A stretch of 64,000 bases of DNA from DATJFQ01 sp035495555 (GCA_035495555.1 DATJFQ010000047.1:1-64000); one strand, 5' to 3'; numbered from the stretch's first letter, positions 51,806 through 60,532 are shown. Translations and numbers: made by a program. Notes: generated from the sequence alone by a model not told the origin.

Positions 51806-54022
51806 ATGGAGAAAGAAGACAAGTGCCCGTTTTCGGGTTCGACCAGACCGCGCCCGACCAATGGCGAGTGGTGGCCGAATCGGCTCGACCTGAAGATTCT
51901 GCAGCAGGGACATCCACGCGCGGATCCCATGGGACAGGAGTACCACTACTCCGAAGAGTTCAAGACGCTCGATCTCGATGCCGTCAAGAAGGACATCGAG
52001 CAGGTGATGACGACATCCCAGGAGTGGTGGCCGGCGGACTTCGGCCACTACGGCCCGCTCCTCATCCGGATGGCCTGGCACAGCGCGGGCACGTACCGCA
52101 TCAGCGACGGCCGCGGCGGCGCCTCGTCCGGCGCGCAGCGGTTTGCGCCGCTCAATAGCTGGCCTGACAACGTGAACCTGGACAAGGCTCGGCGGCTCCT
52201 TTGGCCCGTCAAGCAGAAGTACGGGCGGAAGATCTCGTGGGCCGACCTGATGATCTTTGCCGGCAACTGCGCGCTCGAGTCGATGGGCTTCAAGACGTTC
52301 GGGTTTGGCGGAGGCCGCGAAGACGATTGGGATCCGGCGGAGGTCGACTGGGGCGCCGAGCGCGAGTGGCTCGGCGACTCGCGCTACACCGGCGAACGTG
52401 AACTCGATCTCCCGTTGGCGGCCGTGCAGATGGGTCTCATTTACGTCAACCCCGAGGGCCCCAACGGCAATCCGGATCCGCTCAAAGCGGCGCGCGATAT
52501 CCGTGAGACCTTCCGGCGCATGGCCATGAACGACGAAGAGACCGTTGCGCTAATCGCGGGCGGCCACACGTTCGGCAAAACCCACGGCGCCGCCGCGGGG
52601 ACCTACCTCGGCCCTGAACCGGAGGCCGCACCGCTCGAAGCGCAGGGCCTCGGCTGGAAGAGCAGCTACAAGTCAGGCGTCGGCAGCGATGCGATCACGA
52701 GCGGCCTCGAGGTGACCTGGACGACGACGCCGACCAGGTGGGGCAACGGCTTTTTCAAGAATCTGTTTGAACACGAATGGGAGCTCACGACGAGCCCCGC
52801 GGGAGCAAATCAGTGGGTCGCGAAGGACGCCGGCGCAATTATTCCGGACGCGCAGGATCCCTCGAAGCGTCACAGGCCGACGATGCTGACGACCGACCTG
52901 TCGCTGCGGTTCGATCCCGTCTACGAAAAGATCTCGCGGCGCTTCTACGAACAACCGGACGAATTCGCGGAGGCATTCGCGAAGGCGTGGTTCAAGCTGA
53001 CGCATCGCGACATGGGTCCGATCACCCGCTACCTCGGTCCGCTCGTGCCGAAGGAGCCGCAGATCTGGCAGGATCCCGTTCCGCCGGTCACGCACCAGTT
53101 GGTCGATGCGGCCGACATCGCGGCGCTGAAGGAGCAGATCCTCGCGTCCGGCCTGTCGATCGCGCAGCTCGTATCGACGGCATGGGCATCGGCGTGCACC
53201 TATCGGGGTTCCGACAAACGTGGAGGGGCGAACGGCGCGCGCATCCGTCTGGCGCCGCAGAAGGACTGGGCCGTCAACGACCCGGCCGAACTCGCGAAGG
53301 TCCTGGCGACGCTCGAGCGGATCCAGCAGGAGTTCAACCAGACGCAGAAGAACGGTACGAAGCAGATCTCGGTTGCCGATCTGATCGTGCTTGGCGGCTG
53401 CGCCGCGATTGAACATGCGGCGAAAACGGCCGGCCATGACGTCAACGTCCCCTTCACGCCTGGGCGCACCGACGCGTCGCAGGAAGACACCGACGTCGAG
53501 TCGTTCGCGGTGCTCGAGCCGATGGCCGACGGGTTCCGGAACTACCTTCGCCCTGGACACAAACGCGCCGCAGAGCACCTGCTGGTCGACAGGGCGACGC
53601 TGATGACGCTGAGCGCGCCGGAGATGACCGTGCTCGTCGGGGGCCTGCGCGTGCTGGGCGCGAACGAGGGGCACTCCGACCAGGGCGTGTTCACCGACAC
53701 GCCGGGCGTGCTGACGAACGACTTCTTCGTGAATCTGCTGGACATGGCCACCGAATGGCGACCCACGTCCGCAGCGGCGGAAACCTTCGAAGGTTGCGAT
53801 CGCAAGACCGGCAAAGTCAGATGGACTGCCAGTCGGGTGGACCTCGTCTTCGGGGCGCACGCGGGACTGCGGGGGATTGCGGAGGTCTACGCGTGCGACG
53901 ACGCGAAGGAAAAGTTTGTTCGGGACTTCGCCGCCGCATGGAACAAAGTGATGAATCTCGACCGATTCGACGTGGCGTCTGCTGCAGGCCAGGTGGACAC
54001 GGAGCACAGGGTCGCGATCTGA
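51806..54022 (+). CDS. katG: Catalase-peroxidase
   Basis: 738 residues from ATG 51806 (AGAGG six bases upstream; the longer open frame is not coding). All catalytic features are present: Arg88-Trp91-His92 in IRMAWHSAGTYR, and the Trp91-Tyr213-Met239 adduct residues in YVNPEGPNG and RRMAMNDEE with the spacing of KatG from Mycobacterium. The proximal haem ligand is His254 in GGHTFGKTHG. The C-terminal pseudo-catalytic half starts near residue 420. It removes hydrogen peroxide in the cytoplasm. No oxyR or furA gene is adjacent; the small zinc-ribbon gene is divergent. Confidence 0.98.
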   Translation: MEKEDKCPFSGSTRPRPTNGEWWPNRLDLKILQQGHPRADPMGQEYHYSEEFKTLDLDAVKKDIEQVMTTSQEWWPADFGHYGPLLIRMAWHSAGTYRISDGRGGASSGAQRFAPLNSWPDNVNLDKARRLLWPVKQKYGRKISWADLMIFAGNCALESMGFKTFGFGGGREDDWDPAEVDWGAEREWLGDSRYTGERELDLPLAAVQMGLIYVNPEGPNGNPDPLKAARDIRETFRRMAMNDEETVALIAGGHTFGKTHGAAAGTYLGPEPEAAPLEAQGLGWKSSYKSGVGSDAITSGLEVTWTTTPTRWGNGFFKNLFEHEWELTTSPAGANQWVAKDAGAIIPDAQDPSKRHRPTMLTTDLSLRFDPVYEKISRRFYEQPDEFAEAFAKAWFKLTHRDMGPITRYLGPLVPKEPQIWQDPVPPVTHQLVDAADIAALKEQILASGLSIAQLVSTAWASACTYRGSDKRGGANGARIRLAPQKDWAVNDPAELAKVLATLERIQQEFNQTQKNGTKQISVADLIVLGGCAAIEHAAKTAGHDVNVPFTPGRTDASQEDTDVESFAVLEPMADGFRNYLRPGHKRAAEHLLVDRATLMTLSAPEMTVLVGGLRVLGANEGHSDQGVFTDTPGVLTNDFFVNLLDMATEWRPTSAAAETFEGCDRKTGKVRWTASRVDLVFGAHAGLRGIAEVYACDDAKEKFVRDFAAAWNKVMNLDRFDVASAAGQVDTEHRVAI

Positions 54023-54033
54023 GAAGCCGGCGG

Positions 54034-54039
54034 TATGAT
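54034..54039 (+). promoter_or_regulatory. -10 box TATGAT of the Vgb-like gene
   Basis: TATGAT (5 of 6 consensus bases) is 6 nt before the ATG at 54046 and only 12 bp after the katG stop. The gene therefore seems to have its own leaderless promoter and not to depend on katG read-through. Confidence 0.5.
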
Positions 54040-54045
54040 GCGGCG

Positions 54046-55299
54046 ATGACGAAGAACCTGCCCGTCGGAGCCGTGCTGCTCTTTGCCGGGACCTTCGCGC
54101 TCGCCGTTCATGCCGCCGCACCCGCGCCCCAACAAGGACGCGGACGTGGTGCTGTCAATCTGCCCGACGGACCCGGCGAGGAACAGGTCGAGAAGTACTG
54201 CACCCCGTGCCATCAACTGAACAACATCCCCAACTCCGGCGGCTACACGCGCCAGGGCTGGCAGGAGCTGATCTCCACGATGGTGGCCCTGCCCAAAGAT
54301 CAGTCCGACGTCGTGGTCGGCTATCTGGCGGCGCACTTTCCCGAACAGCCGAGGCCGAAGGCGGTCGTGATCCCGGGCCCCGTCAAGATCACGTTCAGGG
54401 AATGGCGCCTTCCGACGCTGGGATCGCGGCCGCACGATCCGCTGGCCGCGGCGGACGGCACGATCTGGTACACGGGCATGTTCGCGAACGTGCTCGGACG
54501 TATCGACCCGGCCACGGGCCGCATCAAGGAATTTCCGATCGACACGCCGCAGTCGGGCCCCCACGGGCTCACGGCGGACGCCAGCGGCCACATCTGGTTC
54601 ACGGCGAACTCGAAGGGCTACATCGGACGGCTGGATCCGGCAACGGGACGCATCACCGAGTACAAACTGCCGGAAGGCGCGCGCGATCCGCACACACCGC
54701 TCTTCGATCGCAACGGCACGTTGTGGTTCACCGTGCAGGGCGGCAACATGGTCGGAAGACTCGATCCGAAGACCGGCGACGTCAAGGTCGTGAGCTACCC
54801 GCAGCCGCGATCGAATCCGTACGGCATGGTCTTCAGCTCGGAGGGCGTGCCCATCGTCTGCGAGTTCGGCACCAACAAGATCTCCGCAATCGATCCGAAG
54901 ACGATGACGATCAAAGAATGGACGCTGCCTCACGCCGAGTCGCGCCCCCGGCGGATCGCGATCACGAGCGATGATGCCGTGTGGTACGCCGATTATTCCC
55001 GAGGCTATCTCGGCCGGCTCGACACGAAGACCGGCCAGGTGAAGGACTGGCCGTCCCCGGGCGGACCACAGTCGCGGCCGTACGGCATCGTTGCCGTTCA
55101 CGACGTGATCTGGTACAGCGAATCCGCGGTCCGGCCGAATACGATGGTCCGGTTCGATCCGAAGACGGAGACATTCCAGACCTGGATCATTCCTGGAGGC
55201 GGCGGAGTGGTCCGCAACATGTCGGTCACGCGCGACGGCGACATCGCGATCGCGGAGAGCGGCGTGAACAAAGTGGGGCTCGTCGTCATCGGAAAGTAA
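54046..55299 (+). CDS. Exported cytochrome c-Vgb (virginiamycin B lyase-like propeller) protein
   Basis: 417 residues. The signal peptide is MTKNLPVGAVLLFAGTFALAVHA. A short cytochrome c-like domain (about 35-105) has one haem site, YCTPCHQL. A beta-propeller follows with six or seven repeats of the form GRIDPATGRIKEFPI, HIWFTANSKGYIGRLDPATG and LWFTVQGGNMVGRLDPKTGD. This matches the Vgb/SMP-30-like family. Vgb lyases linearise streptogramin B, but haem-fused propeller members are common in Acidobacteria and Planctomycetes and are unlikely to be resistance enzymes. It is followed at once by a GNAT gene. Confidence 0.85.
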   Translation: MTKNLPVGAVLLFAGTFALAVHAAAPAPQQGRGRGAVNLPDGPGEEQVEKYCTPCHQLNNIPNSGGYTRQGWQELISTMVALPKDQSDVVVGYLAAHFPEQPRPKAVVIPGPVKITFREWRLPTLGSRPHDPLAAADGTIWYTGMFANVLGRIDPATGRIKEFPIDTPQSGPHGLTADASGHIWFTANSKGYIGRLDPATGRITEYKLPEGARDPHTPLFDRNGTLWFTVQGGNMVGRLDPKTGDVKVVSYPQPRSNPYGMVFSSEGVPIVCEFGTNKISAIDPKTMTIKEWTLPHAESRPRRIAITSDDAVWYADYSRGYLGRLDTKTGQVKDWPSPGGPQSRPYGIVAVHDVIWYSESAVRPNTMVRFDPKTETFQTWIIPGGGGVVRNMSVTRDGDIAIAESGVNKVGLVVIGK

Positions 55300-55740
55300 A
55301 TGGAACCGGACATCCGGCGGATGCGGAGCGCTGACGCGGAAGCGGTTGCGGGGTTGTGCGGCCAGCTCGGATATCCGTCGACTCGCGATGAGATTGCACA
55401 CCGCTGGGCGCGCCTTGCCGGCGATCCGGCCCACGCGGTGTTCGTCGCCGTCGACGACGGCCGCCCTGTCGGCTGGATCCATGTAGCCGTCCGGCCGCTG
55501 CTCGAGTTCGACCTGTCCGCCGAGATCTGGGGGCTCGTCGTCGACGAGGCGTCGCGCGGAGCGGGCGTCGGGCTGCTCCTGCTGAACAGCGCGGAGCGGT
55601 GGGCTGCGGAGAACGGCTGCCGGGCGGTGCGTGTGCGCTCGCGAATTGCACGTGCCCGCGCGCATGCGTTCTACGAACGCCACGGATATGTGAAGTCGAA
55701 GACGCAGCACGTCTTCGAAAAGCCGCTCGGGCCGGGTTGA
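55300..55740 (+). CDS. GNAT family N-acetyltransferase
   Basis: 146 residues. DIRRMRSADAEAVAGLCGQLGYP starts the fold, GWIHVAV is strand 3, and EIWGLVVDEASRGAGVGLLLL is motif A with the acetyl-CoA loop R-G-A-G-V-G. YERHGYVKSKTQHVFEKPL is the usual end. The substrate is unknown. The start codon abuts the stop of the Vgb-like gene with no spacing, so it depends on translational coupling. Confidence 0.92.
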   Translation: MEPDIRRMRSADAEAVAGLCGQLGYPSTRDEIAHRWARLAGDPAHAVFVAVDDGRPVGWIHVAVRPLLEFDLSAEIWGLVVDEASRGAGVGLLLLNSAERWAAENGCRAVRVRSRIARARAHAFYERHGYVKSKTQHVFEKPLGPG

Positions 55741-55794
55741 TAGCCGTCGTGCCGGGCCTCGATGGTTACTGCTTTCGAGCCATCGACGGTTTTC

Positions 55795-56778
55795 TCAGCT
55801 TGCGGCGGCTTTCTTCTTCCGCATCTGAACTTCGCGGCCGCCATCGACGAAGTCCACGCGATCCATCAGGGTGTTGATCAGGAACACACCGCGTCCGCTC
55901 GACTTGAACAGGTTCTCCGAGGTGAGCGGATTGGGAACGGCTGCGGCATCGAACCCGGTCCCGGGGTCGCGGACGACGATGACGACTTCTCCGGACGCTT
56001 CGACCATCAGGCAGCACTGCACGTGTTTGGTCTCATCGTTGTGGCAACCGTGTCGAATGGCGTTCGCGATGGCTTCCTGCACCGAAAGTTCGACGGCGAT
56101 CACGTCGTTCTCCTGCCAGCCTTTTTCACGCAACACCGCCGTGACGCCTTCGGCGACCCGCGGAATGGCGGATGGGTCCGCGGGGATTGTGAGATCCAAC
56201 TGACACGTCGAGCAGAACGGAATCAGCCCGCTCAAGGTGGCCACTTCGGCTTCGGCCCGATCGCGCGCGGCCAGCGCGTCTCTGAGCTCGTGCAGATTGC
56301 GGCGGAGTTCGAGCTGCCCTTCCACCTGGCGGCGGAGCGCATCGAGCGCCTCTCGCTGGCTGTCGGTCAGGGTGCGGGGAACACGGTCGATCACACAGAG
56401 CGTACCCAGCGCCTCCCCTTCACGGGCCAGCAGCGGCGCGCCGGCGTAGAAGCGGAAGAACGGGCCGCCGGCGACGAACGGGTTGTCGCGGAACCGCACA
56501 TCCTCGCGCGCGTCCGGGATGATGAAGAGGCCCGACTGCTCGATGGCGTGCGAACAGAACGACACGGCGCGCGAGGTCTGCGTGACCGCGATGCCGGGAT
56601 GGGCTTTGAACCATTGCCGGTCCGCATCGACGAGGGAGATGAGCGCGATCGGCGTCTCGCAGATGTGCGACGCCAGCAGCGCGAGATCGTCGAAGGCGAT
56701 CTCCGGCTCGGTATCGAGAATGCGGTATTGACGCAGCGCGGCGAGCCGCGAGCTCTCGTCGTGCGAGACAGTGGCCAT
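55795..56778 (-). CDS. GAF domain fused to RsbW-like anti-sigma kinase
   Basis: 327 residues. The GAF domain (about 10-160) has AALRQYRILDTEPEIAFDDLALLAS and FYAGAPLLAREGEALGTLCVIDRVP. A coiled-coil linker (about 160-190) precedes a GHKL ATPase domain of RsbW/SpoIIAB type: AVELSVQEAIANAIRHG, VVIVVRDPGTGFD and GRGVFLINTLMDRV. There is no HisKA helix, so it should phosphorylate a STAS protein on Ser instead of itself on His. The STAS gene lies 3 bp upstream in the same operon. Confidence 0.9.
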   Translation of the reverse strand: MATVSHDESSRLAALRQYRILDTEPEIAFDDLALLASHICETPIALISLVDADRQWFKAHPGIAVTQTSRAVSFCSHAIEQSGLFIIPDAREDVRFRDNPFVAGGPFFRFYAGAPLLAREGEALGTLCVIDRVPRTLTDSQREALDALRRQVEGQLELRRNLHELRDALAARDRAEAEVATLSGLIPFCSTCQLDLTIPADPSAIPRVAEGVTAVLREKGWQENDVIAVELSVQEAIANAIRHGCHNDETKHVQCCLMVEASGEVVIVVRDPGTGFDAAAVPNPLTSENLFKSSGRGVFLINTLMDRVDFVDGGREVQMRKKKAAAS

Positions 56779-56781
56779 GAA

Positions 56782-57141
56782 TCAGGTCCTCGCGTTGGGT
56801 TCGAAGCTTCGGATGGCTGCGTCTTCGTCGTCGAACGTTTCAATGATGTCGGTCAGCTTGGCGATGCTGAGCACGTGGCGGCTGCGTGGAGACGGCCGCA
56901 GGAGCTTGAGGTCTCCACCCCTGCCGCGCAGGCTCACGTACTTGGAGGCGATCACGCCGACACCGAAGCTGTCGAGATGGGTGACGTGGCGCAGATCGAG
57001 CAGCAGTTTCAGATGCCCGCCGGCCACGAGCTCAGTGATGCGCGCCCGCAGCAGCGCCGCGCCTTCATAGAACATCACCTGAGGCGGGACCTCCAGGATG
57101 ACGACGTCGCCGATGGAGCGCTCTGAAATCGAGATCGCCAC
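56782..57141 (-). CDS. STAS-domain anti-anti-sigma factor
   Basis: 119 residues. Its STAS fold includes VVILEVPPQVMFYEGAALLRARI, KLLLDLRHVTHLDSFGVGVI (phosphorylatable S58) and LKLLRPSPRSRHVLSIAKL. It pairs with the GAF-RsbW protein 3 bp downstream to form a partner-switching module. Here the phosphorylation state of the STAS protein decides whether it binds the kinase. No sigma factor or PP2C phosphatase is in the neighbourhood. Confidence 0.93.
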   Translation of the reverse strand: MAISISERSIGDVVILEVPPQVMFYEGAALLRARITELVAGGHLKLLLDLRHVTHLDSFGVGVIASKYVSLRGRGGDLKLLRPSPRSRHVLSIAKLTDIIETFDDEDAAIRSFEPNART

Positions 57142-57159
57142 GACCGCAGGCGGATTATA

Positions 57160-57240
57160 CGCGAGGCGCGAGGCCCGGGGGCGGAGGCGCGAGGCGGGAG
57201 GCGGGAGGCGCGGGGCGCGAGGCGGGAGGCGCGAGGGGGC
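57160..57240. repeat. Heptamer repeat family A upstream of the PLP enzyme gene
   Basis: About eleven GCGAGGC/GGGAGGC units, G-rich on the plus strand, between the STAS gene start and the PLP-enzyme gene start. Confidence 0.95.
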
Positions 57241-57268
57241 GATGGGGGAAAGGATACAGTGGGAGGTT

Positions 57269-58393
57269 ATGGCTTTTCAGTGGCTCCCCGCCGCGGTCGA
57301 GGACAGGCTCGAAGACGTCGACACGCCGGCGTTGATCCTCGATCTCGAGCGCTTCGAGGCGAACCTTCAGCGAATGCGCGAGGCGGCCGCCCGTCTCGAC
57401 GTGCGCGTCCGCCCGCACGCGAAGAGCCATAAATGCCCCGAGATCGCGCGCCGCCAGATGGGTGCGGGTGCGATCGGCATCTGCTGCCAGAAGGTCACCG
57501 AAGCCGAGGTGTTCCTCGCGGCCGGCATCGACAACGTCCTCATCACGAACGAGGTGGTGGGCGGACGCAAACTGGAGCGGCTGGCGCAACTCGGCCGACG
57601 CTATCCCGCTGCGCGACTGGGCGTGTGCGTAGACGACGTGGAGGTCGTGCATCGACTGGCGGGGACGTGTTCGAGGGAAGGCGCACGCCTCGATGTGTAC
57701 GTCGAGATCGACGTCGGACAGAATCGCTGCGGGGTGGCGACTCCGGCAGAGGTCCTGACGCTGGCGCACGCGATCGTTGCCTGTCCGAGTTTCACGTTCA
57801 TGGGTCTGCACGCGTACGCGGGGAGCGCACAGCACCGCCGCCGAGTGGCCGAGCGGCGCGGGGCGATTGAGGCCGCAGCCCGGAAGGCGGACGAGGCGAG
57901 GGCCGCGCTCAGCGCCGCGCGCCTGCGCTGCGAGATCGTGACGGGCGGCGGCACCGGGACGTTCATGTACGAGGCGGCCAGCCGGATCTACAACGAAGTG
58001 CAGCCCGGCTCGTACGTGCTGATGGATACCGACTACGCGCGGAACGATCAGGACATCGATGCGCCCCGGTTCGATCACGCGCTCCTGATCCTGGCCACGG
58101 TCATGAGCGTGCGTGGCGATCGCGCCACGCTCGACGCCGGGCTGAAGGCGTTCTCCACCGACTCCGGCCTGCCGTCGCCCGCGTTTGACGGATGGCGCGT
58201 CGCGAACATCTCCGATGAGCACACCGTGCTGCACCGCATTGGCGATAGACCGTCGTTGCACCTGGGCGAAAAGGTGCTGCTCATCCCCAGCCACTGCGAC
58301 CCGACGGTCAACCTTCACGACTGGTTCGTGGCCGTGCGTGAGGGTACGGTCGAAGCCCTGTGGGCAATCGACGCCCGCGGCGCGGTGTTTTAG
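57269..58393 (+). CDS. DSD1-type PLP-dependent enzyme (D-threonine aldolase / 3-hydroxyaspartate dehydratase family)
   Basis: 374 residues from ATG 57269 (an in-frame ATG at 57242 would add nine; further upstream the frame is only repeat). The fold-type III barrel has DTPALILDLERFEANLQRM and RPHAKSHKCPEIARRQ, where the PLP lysine is expected (HAKSHK). Later segments are VYVEIDVGQNRCGV and EIVTGGGTGTFMYE. The metal-binding His and Cys (IPSHCDPTVNLHD) near the end are the HxC site of D-threonine aldolase-like enzymes. It acts on D-threonine, D-serine or hydroxyaspartate; the sequence cannot decide which. Confidence 0.88.
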   Translation: MAFQWLPAAVEDRLEDVDTPALILDLERFEANLQRMREAAARLDVRVRPHAKSHKCPEIARRQMGAGAIGICCQKVTEAEVFLAAGIDNVLITNEVVGGRKLERLAQLGRRYPAARLGVCVDDVEVVHRLAGTCSREGARLDVYVEIDVGQNRCGVATPAEVLTLAHAIVACPSFTFMGLHAYAGSAQHRRRVAERRGAIEAAARKADEARAALSAARLRCEIVTGGGTGTFMYEAASRIYNEVQPGSYVLMDTDYARNDQDIDAPRFDHALLILATVMSVRGDRATLDAGLKAFSTDSGLPSPAFDGWRVANISDEHTVLHRIGDRPSLHLGEKVLLIPSHCDPTVNLHDWFVAVREGTVEALWAIDARGAVF

Positions 58394-58457
58394 CCTGCCG
58401 GCGTCCGGGACGCTGCTCGCGGACATCCGATTCATCCTCCCGCTGAAATGCGCTGGC

Positions 58458-59678
58458 TCAGTACGTATCGAAATGGTATCCGAAATGGCGCAGGCGATCG
58501 TAGGAGAGGGACAACCACCGTCCGTTCTCGTTTTTCAGAATGCGCTCGATCTCGTGGGCGTCGACAGGGGTTCGGGCGATCGCGAGCCTCACCGCCGCTG
58601 ACGATATCGCGTACGAACCCTGCGGCGAGCCGCTGATTCCGCGCCACGCGGTGAGCGCTTCCGATCGACGATGGCCCTGCCAGTAGATCGCGCCTCTGAG
58701 AAACCGTGCGTCGTTTGCAGCCGGAGTGTTGGACAAATCGTCCGCGACTCGCCCGAGAATCGTCAGTCGCACGTGGTCGTAGTACGCATCGATCTGTTGA
58801 CGGCCTATCAACCCGCGTCGCGTCAGCTCGGCGCGGTATGCCTGCCGGATTCGAAGAAGAAGCGCGTACGCGTCGGGATTCGACCGGCGTGTCAGGTCGA
58901 GTTCCGAAGGCGGATCAGTCTCGAGCAGCACGTGCAACGCATCCTGCTCTGCCTGCACGATCGTGTCGAGCAGCAGGAGCAGCTCTGCGCTCTCCTCTGT
59001 TGACGGATGCGACGCGGCGTACGTTCGAATGAAGCCGATGAAGCTGACGTGATCGGCAGCGAGTGCCAACTGCGTCCAGAGCCGTGGATCGCGCGAGTCC
59101 TTGTCGACGTAGGGCTGCAGCGCGTTCTGCTCGCGGTAGCCTCGCAGGATTGCTGGGAGGCTTCCTCCCGGCCCGTGCGTCGCAATCAGCTTCGCAATGA
59201 TCTGGAAGGCCTCCCACCGGCCGCGTCGTGCCCATGAGCGGTCGACGATGGACTGGATCGCACGCTCGTCGAGGAGGAGCTGCGCGGCTGGATGAGGCCC
59301 CTCATCTGAGGCCTCGTGCTCCAACGAGGGGGCGCCGACCGACGCCGGATTCGGAAAAAAGCTGTCGATCGCGAGTCCGGGGATGAGAGCCGGGAACAAC
59401 AGGTGCATCCGCGCCGCGATCGCGTTCACATCGATCCGAAGGTGCGGCAGCGTGAGCGCCTTCAACCCGTTGCGGACGTCGGCGGAGGCCGGTTCCACTC
59501 CGTTGACGCGCTGCAACCCGGGAAACTTCGGATCGTCGCGGGGCGCGACCACGAACGCGCGAATGGTGGAATCGGGAAGATCGCTGTGCACATGGAGAGG
59601 CCAAACGAGGACGGCCGCGAGCAGCACGTGCAGCATGACCGACGCGGCAAATGCCATCCCGGGCCGCCGGATCCGCAT
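58458..59678 (-). CDS. Hypothetical membrane-anchored protein under a PadR-type divergent promoter
   Basis: 406 residues of unknown family. One N-terminal transmembrane helix (about 9-28, FAASVMLHVLLAAVLVW) resembles the anchors of TonB-like proteins. The rest is predominantly alpha-helical and probably periplasmic (for example QPYVDKDSRDPRLWTQLALA and AIYWQGHRRSEALTAWRGI). No catalytic motif is visible. CATAAT ends 9 nt before the ATG and forms one end of the palindrome shared with the divergent padR gene, so the PadR protein very likely controls it. Confidence 0.72.
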   Translation of the reverse strand: MRIRRPGMAFAASVMLHVLLAAVLVWPLHVHSDLPDSTIRAFVVAPRDDPKFPGLQRVNGVEPASADVRNGLKALTLPHLRIDVNAIAARMHLLFPALIPGLAIDSFFPNPASVGAPSLEHEASDEGPHPAAQLLLDERAIQSIVDRSWARRGRWEAFQIIAKLIATHGPGGSLPAILRGYREQNALQPYVDKDSRDPRLWTQLALAADHVSFIGFIRTYAASHPSTEESAELLLLLDTIVQAEQDALHVLLETDPPSELDLTRRSNPDAYALLLRIRQAYRAELTRRGLIGRQQIDAYYDHVRLTILGRVADDLSNTPAANDARFLRGAIYWQGHRRSEALTAWRGISGSPQGSYAISSAAVRLAIARTPVDAHEIERILKNENGRWLSLSYDRLRHFGYHFDTY

Positions 59679-59687
59679 GTCGATTGC

Positions 59688-59713
59688 ATTATGAGCAGAT
59701 ATCTGCTTATAAT
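59688..59713. promoter_or_regulatory. Divergent promoter palindrome (PadR operator)
   Basis: The arms ATTATGAGCAGAT and ATCTGCTTATAAT form a 26-bp palindrome with one mismatched pair. The right end is a perfect TATAAT (59708-59713), 8 nt before the padR ATG at 59722. The left end, read on the minus strand, is CATAAT (59693-59688), 9 nt before the ATG at 59678. A dimer bound here would cover both -10 boxes. Confidence 0.8.
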
Positions 59714-59721
59714 CAAGACCG

Positions 59722-60075
59722 ATGAAGCGAAAGAAGGGAGCGCTCGTTCCGCTGGAGATCGGAATCCTTTCGGCGCTCGCGCTCGCACGAAAAGACCACG
59801 TGTCTGAGACACACGGATTTCAGATCGCCAAGCTGCTGCAGGACGGCGCCCGCGCGCGCCTGCTGACCGCGCACGGAACGCTGTACCGCGCGCTCGGCCG
59901 CCTCGAACAGATGGGGCTGCTCGACAGCCGCTGGGAGGATCCACACATCGCCGCCGCTGATGGGCGGCCGGTGCGACGCTTGTACCGGCTGACCGACGCA
60001 GGGCTGAGCGCGTTGGCGAGACGGCGCGCCGAGACGCGAGCGCCCCTTCGGCGACGACAGCTGGCTCGCGCATGA
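59722..60075 (+). CDS. PadR family transcriptional regulator
   Basis: 117 residues: LVPLEIGILSALALARKDHVSETHGFQIAKLL, HGTLYRALGRLEQMGLLDSRWE and RRLYRLTDAGLSALARR are PadR winged-helix elements. The first helix carries a longer insertion than in the PadR at 21766. It probably represses its own divergent promoter through the palindrome at 59688. It is coupled to the next gene by a 4-bp ATGA overlap. Confidence 0.92.
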   Translation: MKRKKGALVPLEIGILSALALARKDHVSETHGFQIAKLLQDGARARLLTAHGTLYRALGRLEQMGLLDSRWEDPHIAAADGRPVRRLYRLTDAGLSALARRRAETRAPLRRRQLARA

Positions 60076-60524
60076 CCGACATCTGGCTGCGCCTGGTCGA
60101 GCGACTGGTCCGCACCTGGACGCGGCTTTACACGACAGGCGTTTCGCCTGACCTGCGCGATCGTCGACGCGCGGAGATCGACTCGGACCTATGGGAGTCG
60201 CGCCACCAGCCGCAGGGACCGTATACGGCCGCGCACTTATTGTGGCGCCTGCTGTTGGGAGTTGGTGACGACGTCGCGTGGAGGAGCTCCTGCCGTCCTC
60301 GGTCGACGGTTACTCGAACCGCGGTCGCTGGTCTGATTGCCGCGATGATCCTCGTGTCGGGGCTGTTGCTCGCCATGGGCCGCGCCATGGTGCTGCCCGA
60401 ACCTGCGCCGCCCGCCCCACACGTGCGTGCGCTTCCTCCCCCACCGCCACCGCCACCGCCGCCCTGTGCGCCCGAAGGCAGCGGATACGAATCGCCGTCG
60501 CCCTGCAGTCGTAACCCTGCCTGA
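60072..60524 (+). CDS. Small membrane protein following padR
   Basis: 150 residues. WLRLVERLVRTWTRLYTTGVSPDLRDRRRAEIDSDLWESRHQ is a conserved opening that I associate with proteins encoded after padR genes in Acidobacteria. A single transmembrane helix (about 85-105, AVAGLIAAMILVSGLLLAMG) follows, then a run of ten prolines and a Cys/Ser-rich end. Function is unknown. ATGA overlap with padR indicates coupled expression. It converges on phoR with 8 bp between the stops. Confidence 0.65.
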   Translation: MTDIWLRLVERLVRTWTRLYTTGVSPDLRDRRRAEIDSDLWESRHQPQGPYTAAHLLWRLLLGVGDDVAWRSSCRPRSTVTRTAVAGLIAAMILVSGLLLAMGRAMVLPEPAPPAPHVRALPPPPPPPPPPCAPEGSGYESPSPCSRNPA

Positions 60525-60532
60525 CCGCAGCC

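Noticed and set aside
54046..55299. Streptogramin B resistance enzyme (Vgb)
   Set aside because: The haem-binding domain and signal peptide, together with the common occurrence of such fusions in soil bacteria, make a resistance role unlikely without assay data.
53887..55710. 607-residue minus-strand ORF antisense to the Vgb-like gene and katG end
   Set aside because: Shadow frame of two well-supported genes; the translation lacks any domain signature.
57098..57268. 57-residue extension of the PLP enzyme frame
   Set aside because: It consists of family-A repeat translation (Arg/Glu/Gly-rich) and overlaps the STAS gene start.
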